The notes under the pieces: model-generated | The model's database searches: none | What the model was told of the DNA's origin: nothing | What the model saw: the letters and a program-made list of their open reading frames with translations, nothing else | In this document: positions 1 through 7,472 of the stretch, one piece after another | Numbering within the stretch: position 1 is the first letter of the stretch | Layout: every line of letters begins with the position of its first letter | Program-made: the position numbers and the translations under genes | Origin: an uncultured Dorea sp. | GTDB taxonomy: Bacteria > Bacillota > Clostridia > Lachnospirales > Lachnospiraceae | Assembly: GCA_910588745.1 (NCBI GenBank) | Contig: CAJURK010000036.1 | Span: 1 to 33,380, forward strand | Direction of reading: 5' to 3' | Length of the DNA: 33,380 nucleotides

Positions 1-18
1 ATTATTTATACTCCCCTC

Positions 19-50
19 AAAAGACCGATGGCTCCCCCATCGGTCTTTTA
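19..50. terminator. Rho-independent terminator, probably bidirectional
   Basis: A 12-bp stem (19-30 with 38-49, core AAGACCGATG/CATCGGTCTT) encloses a 7-nt loop. It has A residues on one side and T residues on the other. It lies 68 nt past the stop codon of the minus-strand gene ending at 118 and could also end a plus-strand gene lying left of the window. Confidence 0.8.
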
Positions 51-117
51 CTTTATATCTGCAAAGAAGACGCGTTCCACGCGCCTTCTCGTTCAAATAT
101 CACCATAAGCAAGGATG

Positions 118-585
118 TCATCTTCGCTTTATCAACCTCACCACCATAACTACTACAAGAACCGGGAACACAATAGGCATGACAAGGGAAAGCACCCCTC
201 CTATTACCGCAAATACAATCAGCAGGATTCCAACGATTCCAAGAACAAACAGCAGCGTTCTCCACCATCCGTTAACCCGGAATGCGGAAAACCGTGCATT
301 CGAGTAACCCTGTCCGCCGTAATCCCCCCGTCTGTCTTCTTCACGCCCATTCCCGGCGCTATATCCCACATCCGCGCCGGAACGGCTCTCCGCCATACTG
401 ATAACAGATTGTGCAATCACCCAAGGATCCCCAAGCTCTTCCACAACCGCTTCTTCACTCCGTCCTTTTCGGATTTCTTCTTCCATATAAGAACGATAAT
501 AATCCATATTCTCCCGCACCATCTGGCTGTTTAATCCATTTTCCAACGCCTTCTCTAATCTTTCCAAAAATTCCTGTTTCGACAT
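118..585 (-). CDS. HAAS/DUF1700-like small membrane protein
   Basis: This 155-aa protein starts with MSKQEFLERLEKAL, the opening helix typical of HAAS/DUF1700 proteins. A charged helical domain follows up to about residue 75 (including EELGDPWVIAQSVI), then a Gly/Arg/Ser-rich linker. The C-terminal 50 residues form two hydrophobic segments and end in RLIKRR. The start at 585 is chosen because GGGAG lies 6 nt upstream; the frame is open a further 35 codons but that part looks non-coding and has no ribosome binding site. Family members often sit beside a PadR-type repressor and act in envelope-linked signalling, but no padR is seen here. The gene stands alone downstream of glnN. The family call is by pattern; the exact function is unknown. 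Confidence 0.72.
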   Translation of the reverse strand: MSKQEFLERLEKALENGLNSQMVRENMDYYRSYMEEEIRKGRSEEAVVEELGDPWVIAQSVISMAESRSGADVGYSAGNGREEDRRGDYGGQGYSNARFSAFRVNGWWRTLLFVLGIVGILLIVFAVIGGVLSLVMPIVFPVLVVVMVVRLIKRR

Positions 586-733
586 CCTAATCTCCCTGTA
601 AAATATATTCCGCATAAACCGGATTTCTCTATAACTACTATAAAACCCTGCACTTAGAATACCATATCTATATATGGATTCCAAGCGCAAGGTTCTTAAG
701 AATTACTAAGATTTTTCTAAACCGCTACACTTT

Positions 734-2845
734 TTACACTTCAAAAATCAGATCGCCGTAAGAAGGCATCGGCCATGCATCTTTGTCTACGATCATCTCC
801 AGTTTATCCACAGGCCTGCGCAGCGCCTCCATTGCAGGAAACACTTGGAACTTGAAAAATTCTGCCTGTTCTTTTCCTTCCGCCATAGTTCCCGCCTCTT
901 CTGTAACGCCTTCCAACGCCTTCAGCGCGTCTCTCGCTTCTTTTAGAAGCGCCGTTACTTCCTCAAGAGCCTCGGACTGTACCGACGCATCCGCTCCGGC
1001 TCCCTTTACAGCAATGACCGTATCCGCAAGACTCTTCGTATATTTCATAATAGCCGGAATAATCTGCTTGCTGGCCATATCGATCATAGTCTTTGCCTCA
1101 ATATTAATAATTTTCGCATAGCTCTCATACTTAATCTCCGCACGGGACCTCAATTCTGCCTCTGTAAATACATGAAAACGCTCAAACAGCTTGATTGCTT
1201 TATCAGTGGTAAGCGCAGGAATCGACTCAACCATAGATTTAATGTTCGGAAGGCCTCTTCTTTCAGCCTCTGCCACCCATTCTTCCGCATATCCGTCGCC
1301 ATTAAATACAATTCTGTGATGCTCGGTCGCATACTTTTTAATCAGGTCGTGTACTCCTTTGTTGAAATCATCCGCCTTCTCCAGCTCTTCGCAGGCCTCC
1401 GCAAAGGCCTCTGCCACAATCGTATTCAGCACGACATTCGGCGCGGCGGCAGAATCTCTGGAACCTACCATACGAAACTCAAACTTATTGCCCGTAAATG
1501 CAAACGGCGACGTCCGATTCCGGTCTGTTGCGTCCTTCTTCACATCGGGAAGCGTATCCACGCCCGTCTCAAGCGCGCCTTCTTTCAGGCTGTGGGTTGC
1601 TTCTCCGGTACTGATCAACTGCTCAATTACATCCTCAAGCTGCTCCCCTAAGAATACGGAAATAATCGCCGGCGGCGCTTCATTTGCTCCCAGTCTATGG
1701 TCGTTTCCAGGATCCGACGCCGACTCGCGAAGAAGATCCGCGTGTTCATCTACCGCTTTCAATATACAGGTCAATACCAGGAGGAACTGAATATTTTCAT
1801 GCGGAGCTTTTCCCGGATTCAGCAGATTCTTACCTTCATCTGTGGTAAGCGACCAGTTATTGTGTTTGCCAGATCCGTTTACTCCCGCGAACGGCTTCTC
1901 GTGAAGCAGGCACTTCATACCATGCCGGCCGGCCACTCTCTTTAAGGTCTGCATCACCAGATGATTGTGGTCTACCGCTACATTACATTCCGCATAAATA
2001 GGAGCCAATTCATGTTGTGCAGGAGCCGCTTCATTATGCTGTGTTTTCGCGGAAACACCCACCCTCCACAGTTCCTCGTTAACATCCTTCATGAATCCGG
2101 CAATTCTCTGGCGGATCGTTCCAAAATAATGGTCGTCCAGCTCCTGTCCCTTCGGCGGCATAGCGCCGAACAGTGTGCGGCCTGTATAAATCAAATCTTT
2201 TCTCTGGATAAACTTTTCTGCATCCACCAGAAAATACTCTTGTTCCGGCCCCACGGAAGGAGTCACCTTCTTTGCCGTCGTATTTCCAAAAAGACGCAGA
2301 AGCCTTAAGGACTGTTCATTAATTGCCTGCATCGAACGAAGCAGCGGCGTCTTCTGATCCAGCGCTTCCCCCGTATAAGAACAGAATGCCGTCGGAATAC
2401 AAAGCGTCGCGCCTGCGGCGTCATGCCTTACAAATGCAGGAGAAGTACAATCCCACGCCGTATACCCTCTCGCCTCAAACGTTGCGCGAAGCCCGCCTGA
2501 GGGAAACGAAGACGCGTCAGGTTCACCTTTTATCAATTCCTTACCAGAAAAACTCATCAGGACTTTACCGTTCTCCATCGGCGCAGAGATAAAGGAGTCA
2601 TGCTTTTCAGCAGTCACGCCCGTCAGCGGCTGGAACCAGTGGGAATAGTGGGTCGCGCCCTTCTCAATAGCCCACTCCTTCATCTCATGCGCAATCACAT
2701 CCGCTGTAGCCAGATCCAGTTCCTTTCCCTCCTGTATCATCTTCTTCAAGTCTCTGTATACTTTCTTCGGGAGGCGCTCCTGCATTACCGTATCATTAAA
2801 CACATCTTCGCCAAATATCTTAGCCACATTCACAACATTACTCAT
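734..2845 (-). CDS. glnN: Type III glutamine synthetase (GlnN)
   Basis: This 703-aa protein has the length of GSIII enzymes, which make glutamine from glutamate, ammonia and ATP in the cytosol and form large double-ring oligomers. Family signatures are visible: VGPEQEYFLVD (198-208) with metal-binding glutamates, NEAAPAQHEL (271-280), and HEKPFAGVNGSGKHNNWS (315-332), the glutamate/ATP-binding loop. The C-terminal third is helical and charged, as in GSIII. AAGGAA lies 9 nt before the ATG. The gene is monocistronic with its own sigma-A promoter (2930-2958) and a leader of roughly 80 nt. No GlnR or PII gene is nearby, so how it responds to nitrogen cannot be read from the window. Identification is firm. 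Confidence 0.96.
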   Translation of the reverse strand: MSNVVNVAKIFGEDVFNDTVMQERLPKKVYRDLKKMIQEGKELDLATADVIAHEMKEWAIEKGATHYSHWFQPLTGVTAEKHDSFISAPMENGKVLMSFSGKELIKGEPDASSFPSGGLRATFEARGYTAWDCTSPAFVRHDAAGATLCIPTAFCSYTGEALDQKTPLLRSMQAINEQSLRLLRLFGNTTAKKVTPSVGPEQEYFLVDAEKFIQRKDLIYTGRTLFGAMPPKGQELDDHYFGTIRQRIAGFMKDVNEELWRVGVSAKTQHNEAAPAQHELAPIYAECNVAVDHNHLVMQTLKRVAGRHGMKCLLHEKPFAGVNGSGKHNNWSLTTDEGKNLLNPGKAPHENIQFLLVLTCILKAVDEHADLLRESASDPGNDHRLGANEAPPAIISVFLGEQLEDVIEQLISTGEATHSLKEGALETGVDTLPDVKKDATDRNRTSPFAFTGNKFEFRMVGSRDSAAAPNVVLNTIVAEAFAEACEELEKADDFNKGVHDLIKKYATEHHRIVFNGDGYAEEWVAEAERRGLPNIKSMVESIPALTTDKAIKLFERFHVFTEAELRSRAEIKYESYAKIINIEAKTMIDMASKQIIPAIMKYTKSLADTVIAVKGAGADASVQSEALEEVTALLKEARDALKALEGVTEEAGTMAEGKEQAEFFKFQVFPAMEALRRPVDKLEMIVDKDAWPMPSYGDLIFEV

Positions 2846-2929
2846 TTTCTTCGTTTCCTTTCTCTATTTATATCCAACTAGAAACCAATCGTTTACGCCT
2901 CTGCAGACAGTAAAAAACCACTGCTTCTT

Positions 2930-2958
2930 ATAATATAGCAAATCTGCTGTTCAGGCAA
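2930..2958 (-). promoter_or_regulatory. Sigma-A promoter of glnN
   Basis: On the minus strand TTGCCT (2953-2958), a 17-nt spacer and TATTAT (2930-2935) form a good vegetative promoter about 85 nt upstream of the glnN ATG. The leader it implies contains CAGT and ACTG arms around a T-rich loop. Any role for that hairpin is speculation. Confidence 0.72.
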
Positions 2959-2975
2959 GTAATTTCCTCACGCGG

Positions 2976-3013
2976 CAAAAGAAAAAGACGCCCCAACCAT
3001 AATTGGAACGCCT
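2976..3013 (-). terminator. Terminator of fba
   Basis: On the minus strand an 11-bp stem with some G-T pairs (AGGCGTTCCAA with TTGGGGCGTCT) encloses a 6-nt loop and is followed by TTTTTCTTTT. It lies about 60 nt past the stop of the aldolase gene and upstream of the glnN promoter, so it separates the two units. Confidence 0.85.
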
Positions 3014-3071
3014 TTGTTTTTGCTATACTGCTCATATAACTCAATCATTTAAAAATGTACGGGAAAGCCGA

Positions 3072-4040
3072 TTAAATCTTGCCGGCGCTTCCTAATACGT
3101 ACTGAATCTTGTGAGCTACCATATCCTTAACAGCCTGGCGAGCCGGTTTCAGATACTGGCGAGGGTCAAAATGATCCGGATGTTCAGCATAGTATTTACG
3201 GATGTTGCCTGTCATTGCAAGACGGATATCGGAATCGATATTAATCTTACATACAGACAGCTCTGCTGCGTGGCGAAGCTCGTCCTCTGGGATACCGATT
3301 GCATCCGGCATGTTTCCGCCGTACTTATTTACCATCTCAACAAACTCCTGCGGTACGGAGGATGAGCCGTGAAGTACGATTGGGAACCCTGGAAGACGCT
3401 TTGTACACTCTTCAAGCACATCAAAACGAAGCGGCGGCGGTACAAGGATACCGTCTGCATTACGTGTACACTGAGATGCTTTGAACTTGTACGCACCATG
3501 CGATGTCCCGATAGCGATCGCAAGAGAATCACAGCCTGTCTTGTCTACGAACTCCTCAACCTCTTCCGGACGTGTATAACTCTCCTGTCCAGCCTCAACA
3601 ACTACTTCATCCTCAACGCCTGCAAGTGTTCCAAGCTCAGCCTCAACTACAACGCCGTGTGCATGCGCATACTCAACAACCTGCTTGGTCAGCGCGATAT
3701 TATCCTCGAATGATTTAGAAGAAGCATCAATCATAACAGATGTAAATCCGCCGTCGATACAGCTCTTGCAAAGCTCAAAGCTGTCGCCGTGATCCAGATG
3801 CAGAGCGATCGGAATCTCCGGATTCTCCTGAATAGCCGCCTCTACTAACTTCACAAGATATGTGTGGTTAGCATAAGCGCGCGCCCCCTTAGATACCTGA
3901 AGAATAACCGGACTCTTAAGTTCGCCAGCCGCCTCTGTGATACCCTGAACGATCTCCATGTTGTTCACGTTGAAAGCGCCGATTGCGTATCCGCCGTCAT
4001 AAGCCTTCTTGAACATCTCAGTTGTGGTTACTAATGCCAT
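3072..4040 (-). CDS. fba: Class II fructose-1,6-bisphosphate aldolase
   Basis: This 322-aa zinc aldolase splits fructose 1,6-bisphosphate into dihydroxyacetone phosphate and glyceraldehyde 3-phosphate in glycolysis. HLDHG (81-85) supplies the catalytic Asp83 and zinc ligand His84. VEAELG, the His of GTSHGAYKF and the His of VLHGSS supply the remaining metal and phosphate-site residues. The start is supported by an AAGG/AGGAG-rich site directly upstream. It is monocistronic, with a near-consensus promoter and its own terminator, as expected for a highly expressed central enzyme. A second class II aldolase at 9986-10858 is only distantly similar and sits in a sugar-alcohol locus, so this copy is the glycolytic one (inference from context). 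Confidence 0.95.
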   Translation of the reverse strand: MALVTTTEMFKKAYDGGYAIGAFNVNNMEIVQGITEAAGELKSPVILQVSKGARAYANHTYLVKLVEAAIQENPEIPIALHLDHGDSFELCKSCIDGGFTSVMIDASSKSFEDNIALTKQVVEYAHAHGVVVEAELGTLAGVEDEVVVEAGQESYTRPEEVEEFVDKTGCDSLAIAIGTSHGAYKFKASQCTRNADGILVPPPLRFDVLEECTKRLPGFPIVLHGSSSVPQEFVEMVNKYGGNMPDAIGIPEDELRHAAELSVCKINIDSDIRLAMTGNIRKYYAEHPDHFDPRQYLKPARQAVKDMVAHKIQYVLGSAGKI

Positions 4041-4093
4041 AACTCCTACCTTCTTTCCTTAAAATGTTTCTCGTATCTTTTTCATACAAACAC

Positions 4094-4122
4094 ATTATAT
4101 CCCAATTTTATGGAAAACTCAA
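4094..4122 (-). promoter_or_regulatory. Sigma-A promoter of fba
   Basis: On the minus strand TTGAGT (4117-4122), a 17-nt spacer and a perfect TATAAT (4094-4099) lie about 55 nt before the fba ATG. Confidence 0.85.
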
Positions 4123-4164
4123 CAAAGGATTTTGCTTTCCGTTAAGAAAATGACGACGCAAAGA

Positions 4165-4206
4165 AAAATCGCTGATTCCTTTTGTTTGAAAGGATATCAG
4201 CGATTT
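4165..4206 (-). terminator. Terminator of tRNA-Glu
   Basis: A long hairpin has the arms AAATCGCTGA and TCAGCGATTT, extended inward by TCCTTT/AAAGGA with a small bulge. On the minus strand it is followed by a T-run. It lies just downstream of the tRNA 3' end and upstream of the fba promoter. Confidence 0.85.
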
Positions 4207-4213
4207 ATTCCAG

Positions 4214-4285
4214 TGACTCCGCGGGGAATCGAACCCCGGATTCCAGCGTGAGAGGCTAGCGTCTTGACCGCTTGACCACGGAGCC
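4214..4285 (-). tRNA. tRNA-Glu, anticodon CTC
   Basis: A 72-nt cloverleaf can be folded by eye. The acceptor stem is GGCTCCG/CGGAGTC with one G-T pair. The D arm has GTC/GAC, and the anticodon stem CTAGC/GCTGG encloses the loop CTCTCAC, so the anticodon is CTC (reads GAG). The variable loop is 4 nt, the T arm is CGGGG-TTCGATT-CCCCG, and the discriminator is A. The 3' CCA is not encoded. It stands as a single-gene unit with its own promoter and terminator. Confidence 0.96.
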
Positions 4286-4313
4286 AAATCACTTATTTAT
4301 CTTGTGCTTGTCT

Positions 4314-4342
4314 ATTGTAGCAAATAATACCACAATAAGCAA
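4314..4342 (-). promoter_or_regulatory. Sigma-A promoter of tRNA-Glu
   Basis: On the minus strand TTGCTT (4337-4342), a 17-nt spacer and TACAAT (4314-4319) lie about 28 nt before the tRNA 5' end. Confidence 0.8.
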
Positions 4343-4450
4343 GCACATTTTTCATTTTTTTCAAAATTTTTTATATCAGGTAATTTGCAAAACTTAATTC
4401 CACCCCTCCTTCTTCCAACAGTGGATGTTATCCATTTTTATATCAATTTT

Positions 4451-5362
4451 CTATATCGACAATTCTCCTACATATTTCTTCGGAACCATCAGCTTCAGCG
4501 CCTGCTGCTGATTGATGATCTCCACATAATCATGGAACCCTCCATACTCGCCGTCTAACGTCCATGGAATCTCCACTTCCGACTCAAAAGATATATGTTT
4601 TGCCTTAAACGTATACATATGCTTAGTGTCCACCTGTTCAATCAGAAGCGCCGCGATAATCTCCTGAAGTTCAATCGGATTCGAGGGTTTGCGTATCAGG
4701 GTCACTTCAAACTCTCCGTCGTCAAATTTGACATTTTTCCCTATCATATTCCGGAAGCCGCCCACAGACCTGGAATTTGTCACCATGCCATAGATAAATT
4801 CATCGGCGATAGCCTCGTCGTCATGCGTTACTTTGATTTTGTACGAAGGAACATTAAACAGCCTCTTCGCTCCCTCTAAGATATACGCCAAGTGCCCCAG
4901 TACGTTCTTTAACTCCTGCCTGGTTTCATAGGAAACATCGGTAAACAGCCCGAACGCCGCAATATATACGAACACGTCGTCGTTAAACTGTCCGATATCG
5001 CAAGGAAACGCTTCGCCCCGCACCGCATTATCGGCAGCCGCCAGCAGATCCTTGGGAATTCTTAAGCTATTGGCAAAATCATTGGTCGTCCCCGTAGGAA
5101 TATAACCCACCGGAACCTTCTTCTCCCTTCCCATCATTCCCGTTACTACCTCATCAATGGTGCCGTCGCCGCCGCTGCATACCACTAGCTCATATTCATC
5201 CGTAAATTCTGTAATCTTCCGGTAGGCATCCTTGTATGCCTGCGTGGGATAGACTACCACGTCATAACCCGCTTTCACAAAAATATCCACGATATCAGAC
5301 AAACTCTGCCTCAAGAGTCCCTTCCCTGCCCGCGGATTATATACAAACAGCATTTTCTTCAT
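4451..5362 (-). CDS. Diacylglycerol/lipid kinase, DgkB/YegS family
   Basis: This 303-aa protein has the DAGK catalytic fold. It opens with FVYNPRAGKG, carries the nucleotide-binding GGDGT at 64-68 and PTGTTNDFA around 89-97, and has a C-terminal LDGEYG that completes the active site. The family phosphorylates diacylglycerol or related lipids with ATP at the inner membrane face; in Firmicutes DgkB recycles diacylglycerol released during lipoteichoic acid synthesis. The substrate here is not proven. AGGAGG lies 7 nt before the ATG. The gene follows crh, but a strong terminator (5376-5406) sits immediately before its ribosome binding site and no separate promoter is obvious, so it may be expressed by read-through. 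Confidence 0.88.
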   Translation of the reverse strand: MKKMLFVYNPRAGKGLLRQSLSDIVDIFVKAGYDVVVYPTQAYKDAYRKITEFTDEYELVVCSGGDGTIDEVVTGMMGREKKVPVGYIPTGTTNDFANSLRIPKDLLAAADNAVRGEAFPCDIGQFNDDVFVYIAAFGLFTDVSYETRQELKNVLGHLAYILEGAKRLFNVPSYKIKVTHDDEAIADEFIYGMVTNSRSVGGFRNMIGKNVKFDDGEFEVTLIRKPSNPIELQEIIAALLIEQVDTKHMYTFKAKHISFESEVEIPWTLDGEYGGFHDYVEIINQQQALKLMVPKKYVGELSI

Positions 5363-5375
5363 CCTGATACCTCCT

Positions 5376-5406
5376 TAAAAAAAGAGGCATGTCCGATTCA
5401 TGCCTC
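5376..5406 (-). terminator. Terminator of the murB–crh operon, abutting the next ribosome binding site
   Basis: On the minus strand a perfect 8-bp stem GAGGCATG/CATGCCTC (5384-5406) encloses a 7-nt loop and is followed by seven T residues, then directly by AAGGAGG of the kinase gene. It could act as an attenuator for the downstream gene. Confidence 0.9.
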
Positions 5407-5417
5407 CTACATATGTA

Positions 5418-5675
5418 TTAGTTTTTAGATGCCAGGAAATTCTCTACGCCCAGAATCGCATCTTCCTCGTCCACGCCGTCAGCCACTACTGTAAGCTTCT
5501 CTCCGTTGCCAAGCCTTAAGCTCATCATCCCCATAATGCTTTTGGCATTGATCTTCTTATTCTCAATCTCAATATACACAGTGCTTGCATACTGATTCGC
5601 TTCCTGGACCAACAAAGCAATCGGTCTGGCATCCAGGCCTTCGTTCAACTTGAATGTGATAGGTTTCTTAATCAT
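5418..5675 (-). CDS. crh: Crh-like HPr homologue with Asp15
   Basis: This 85-aa protein has the HPr fold. The PTS phospho-histidine position, His15 in HPr and Gln15 in Bacillus Crh, is Asp here (GLDARPIA, residues 13-20), so it cannot take phosphate from enzyme I in the normal way. Ser46, the HPr kinase target, is kept in NAKSIMGMMSL (43-53). That pattern, together with its place directly after whiA, identifies a Crh-type regulatory protein, which in Bacillus acts as a corepressor with CcpA and in metabolic switching rather than in sugar transport. Its ATG overlaps the whiA stop by 4 nt (ATGA), so translation is coupled. A strong terminator follows. A diverged HPr is the alternative, but the locus argues for Crh. 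Confidence 0.88.
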   Translation of the reverse strand: MIKKPITFKLNEGLDARPIALLVQEANQYASTVYIEIENKKINAKSIMGMMSLRLGNGEKLTVVADGVDEEDAILGVENFLASKN

Positions 5676-6580
5676 GTTGTCCCTCCCTGATCGTCCCTTA
5701 ACTTTTCTGCTATTTCACTTAATTTCCTGAGCCTGTGATTCGCTCCGGACTTCCCAACCGGTGTTTCTAAGAGTTCCCCCAGCTCCTTAAGTGTCGCCTC
5801 CGGATAATCAAGACGTGTAAGGGCGACGTCTCTTAATCCCTCCGGAAGTTTGTCAAAACCAATGCTGTCGCGGATATAAACAATATCTTCGATCTGCTTC
5901 ACCGCTGCAGACACCGTTTTATTAATGTTGGCCGTCTCGCAGTTCACCTTACGGTTTACTGTGTTGCGCATCTCCTTGAGAATCCGTACGTTCTCAAGTT
6001 CCATCAACGCTACGTGCGCTTCCATAACGTTCAACATATCCACAATCCCGGTTCCATCTTTGAGGTATACTACGTAACTCTTCTTTCTTCTGACAGTCTT
6101 AGCTTCCATATGGAAGCCAAGCATCAGACCCCGCAGATACTGCGCCATCTTCTCTGTGCTGCACACGATCTCAAAATGATAGGACTTCCTCGGATCGCTG
6201 ACAGAGCCGGAAGCCAAAAACGCTCCCCTGAGATAGGCTCTCTTACAGCACACTGCCTGCACGGAAGCGTTCCGGACGGCTCTAAGCCCCCTGCCCTGCG
6301 CAAGAAAATAATACGTCTTGCTGCCAGTTTCTGGATTGCTCCGAATAGAAGTGTACGAAGAAACTTCACCCCCTATATTAAATGTTTTTTCTACTAATGT
6401 AAAGCATTTTCTTGCAACAGCTTCATTTTCCGTGTGAATGGTAAGAATCTCCTCCCCTTCCCGATCCTCTCCAAAATTTCCGCATACAGCGCTGATTGCC
6501 GCCAGTTCAGCAAGAAGGCAGTGCCTTCCCCCGGCAAATCTCTCGGCTAATTCTTCCTTTACTTTGCTCGAAAACGACAT
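5672..6580 (-). CDS. whiA: WhiA, DNA-binding protein with LAGLIDADG-like and HTH domains
   Basis: This 302-aa protein begins with the WhiA signature MSFSSKVKEELA. The degenerate homing-endonuclease-like domain includes LRGAFLASGSVSDPRKSYHFEI (roughly 115-140). The C-terminal helix-turn-helix includes YPEATLKELGELL and a GKSGANHRLRKL-like recognition segment. WhiA controls sporulation septation in actinomycetes. In Firmicutes it affects cell division and chromosome organisation, although a direct regulator role there is uncertain. It follows rapZ by 9 nt without a strong ribosome binding site, so it is probably translated by coupling. The order rapZ–whiA–crh is conserved in Firmicutes. Identification is firm. 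Confidence 0.95.
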   Translation of the reverse strand: MSFSSKVKEELAERFAGGRHCLLAELAAISAVCGNFGEDREGEEILTIHTENEAVARKCFTLVEKTFNIGGEVSSYTSIRSNPETGSKTYYFLAQGRGLRAVRNASVQAVCCKRAYLRGAFLASGSVSDPRKSYHFEIVCSTEKMAQYLRGLMLGFHMEAKTVRRKKSYVVYLKDGTGIVDMLNVMEAHVALMELENVRILKEMRNTVNRKVNCETANINKTVSAAVKQIEDIVYIRDSIGFDKLPEGLRDVALTRLDYPEATLKELGELLETPVGKSGANHRLRKLSEIAEKLRDDQGGTT

Positions 6581-6589
6581 CGTCCATCC

Positions 6590-7471
6590 CTACTTTGCCT
6601 TTGTAATTGCATCCTTTTCAATATCTCTGTGTTCAATTTTGATTCCATAATCGCTCTCAGCCTTCGCCAGCTCCTCATACAGCGCATTAGCCAGCGTAAC
6701 GGAGCGGTGCTTTCCGCCGGTACACCCAATTCCGATTACAAGCTGGGTTTTTCCCTCTGTAATATAGTTCGGTATTAGGAACCGAACCATATCGGTCAGC
6801 ATATTTAAAAATTTTCCGGCTTTATCGTTATCCATTACGTAATCCTGCACCGGCTTATCGTTGCCGCTTAAAAGACGAAGTTCCTCAATATAATATGGGT
6901 TCGGCAGAAATCTTACGTCAAACACTAAATCCGCATCGTTGGGAATTCCGTATTTGAACCCAAAAGACAGCACTGTAACGTACAAGTTCTTATATTCTTT
7001 GTTCTCCACGAAGATCAGATTCATCTCTCGTTTCAGTTCCCGGATCAAAAGCCTGCTGGTATCCAGTATATAATCCGCCCTGGCCCTCAAAGGGGCAAGC
7101 GCCCTTCTCTCTTTTGTGATTCCCTGATCTACCCTGCCGTTTCCGGCAAGCGGATGGCTGCGCCGGCTCTCCTTATACCGCTTAATCAGCACCTCGTCCG
7201 ACGCGTCCATATACAGCGTTTCGTAAGCAAGCCCCATCTCGTCCAGCTTGTCAAGCGCCTGCATCAAGTCCTCAAAGCCGTACCTGCTCCGGATATCCAT
7301 CCCCAGCGCAACCTTATTAATTTCCGCGCTCGGCACTACCAGAAGCTCCGCAAGCTTCGGCACAAGCTGAATCGGCAGATTATCAATACAAAAGTACCCC
7401 ACATCCTCCAGCATCTTAAGGGCAGACCGCTTTCCTGCCCCCGACATGCCAGTTACAACCACAAATCTCAT
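6590..7471 (-). CDS. rapZ: RapZ/YvcJ family nucleotide-binding protein
   Basis: This 293-aa P-loop protein starts MRFVVVTGMSGAGK, with Walker A at 8-14 (GMSGAGK followed by R-S). The family C-terminal signature GIGCTGGKHRSVTLA is present. In E. coli RapZ is an RNA adaptor and sensor of glucosamine 6-phosphate. In Bacillus YvcJ is a nucleotide-binding protein linked to competence and envelope metabolism. The start at 7471 fits the family and has GGGAG 9 nt upstream inside the end of murB; the frame is open 16 more codons but that would overlap murB. It begins 1 nt after the murB stop. The yvcK gene usually found between this gene and whiA in Bacillus is missing. Confidence 0.93.
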   Translation of the reverse strand: MRFVVVTGMSGAGKRSALKMLEDVGYFCIDNLPIQLVPKLAELLVVPSAEINKVALGMDIRSRYGFEDLMQALDKLDEMGLAYETLYMDASDEVLIKRYKESRRSHPLAGNGRVDQGITKERRALAPLRARADYILDTSRLLIRELKREMNLIFVENKEYKNLYVTVLSFGFKYGIPNDADLVFDVRFLPNPYYIEELRLLSGNDKPVQDYVMDNDKAGKFLNMLTDMVRFLIPNYITEGKTQLVIGIGCTGGKHRSVTLANALYEELAKAESDYGIKIEHRDIEKDAITKAK

Positions 7472-7472
7472 C

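Noticed and set aside
783..2881. Several ORFs antisense to glnN on the plus strand
   Set aside because: They follow the codon structure of glnN, lack ribosome binding sites and have no recognisable protein features.
4394..4435. A 13-codon minus-strand ORF with good codons between the lipid kinase gene and tRNA-Glu
   Set aside because: It is too short to judge, has no ribosome binding site before its ATG, and lies after the stop of the kinase gene with no support.
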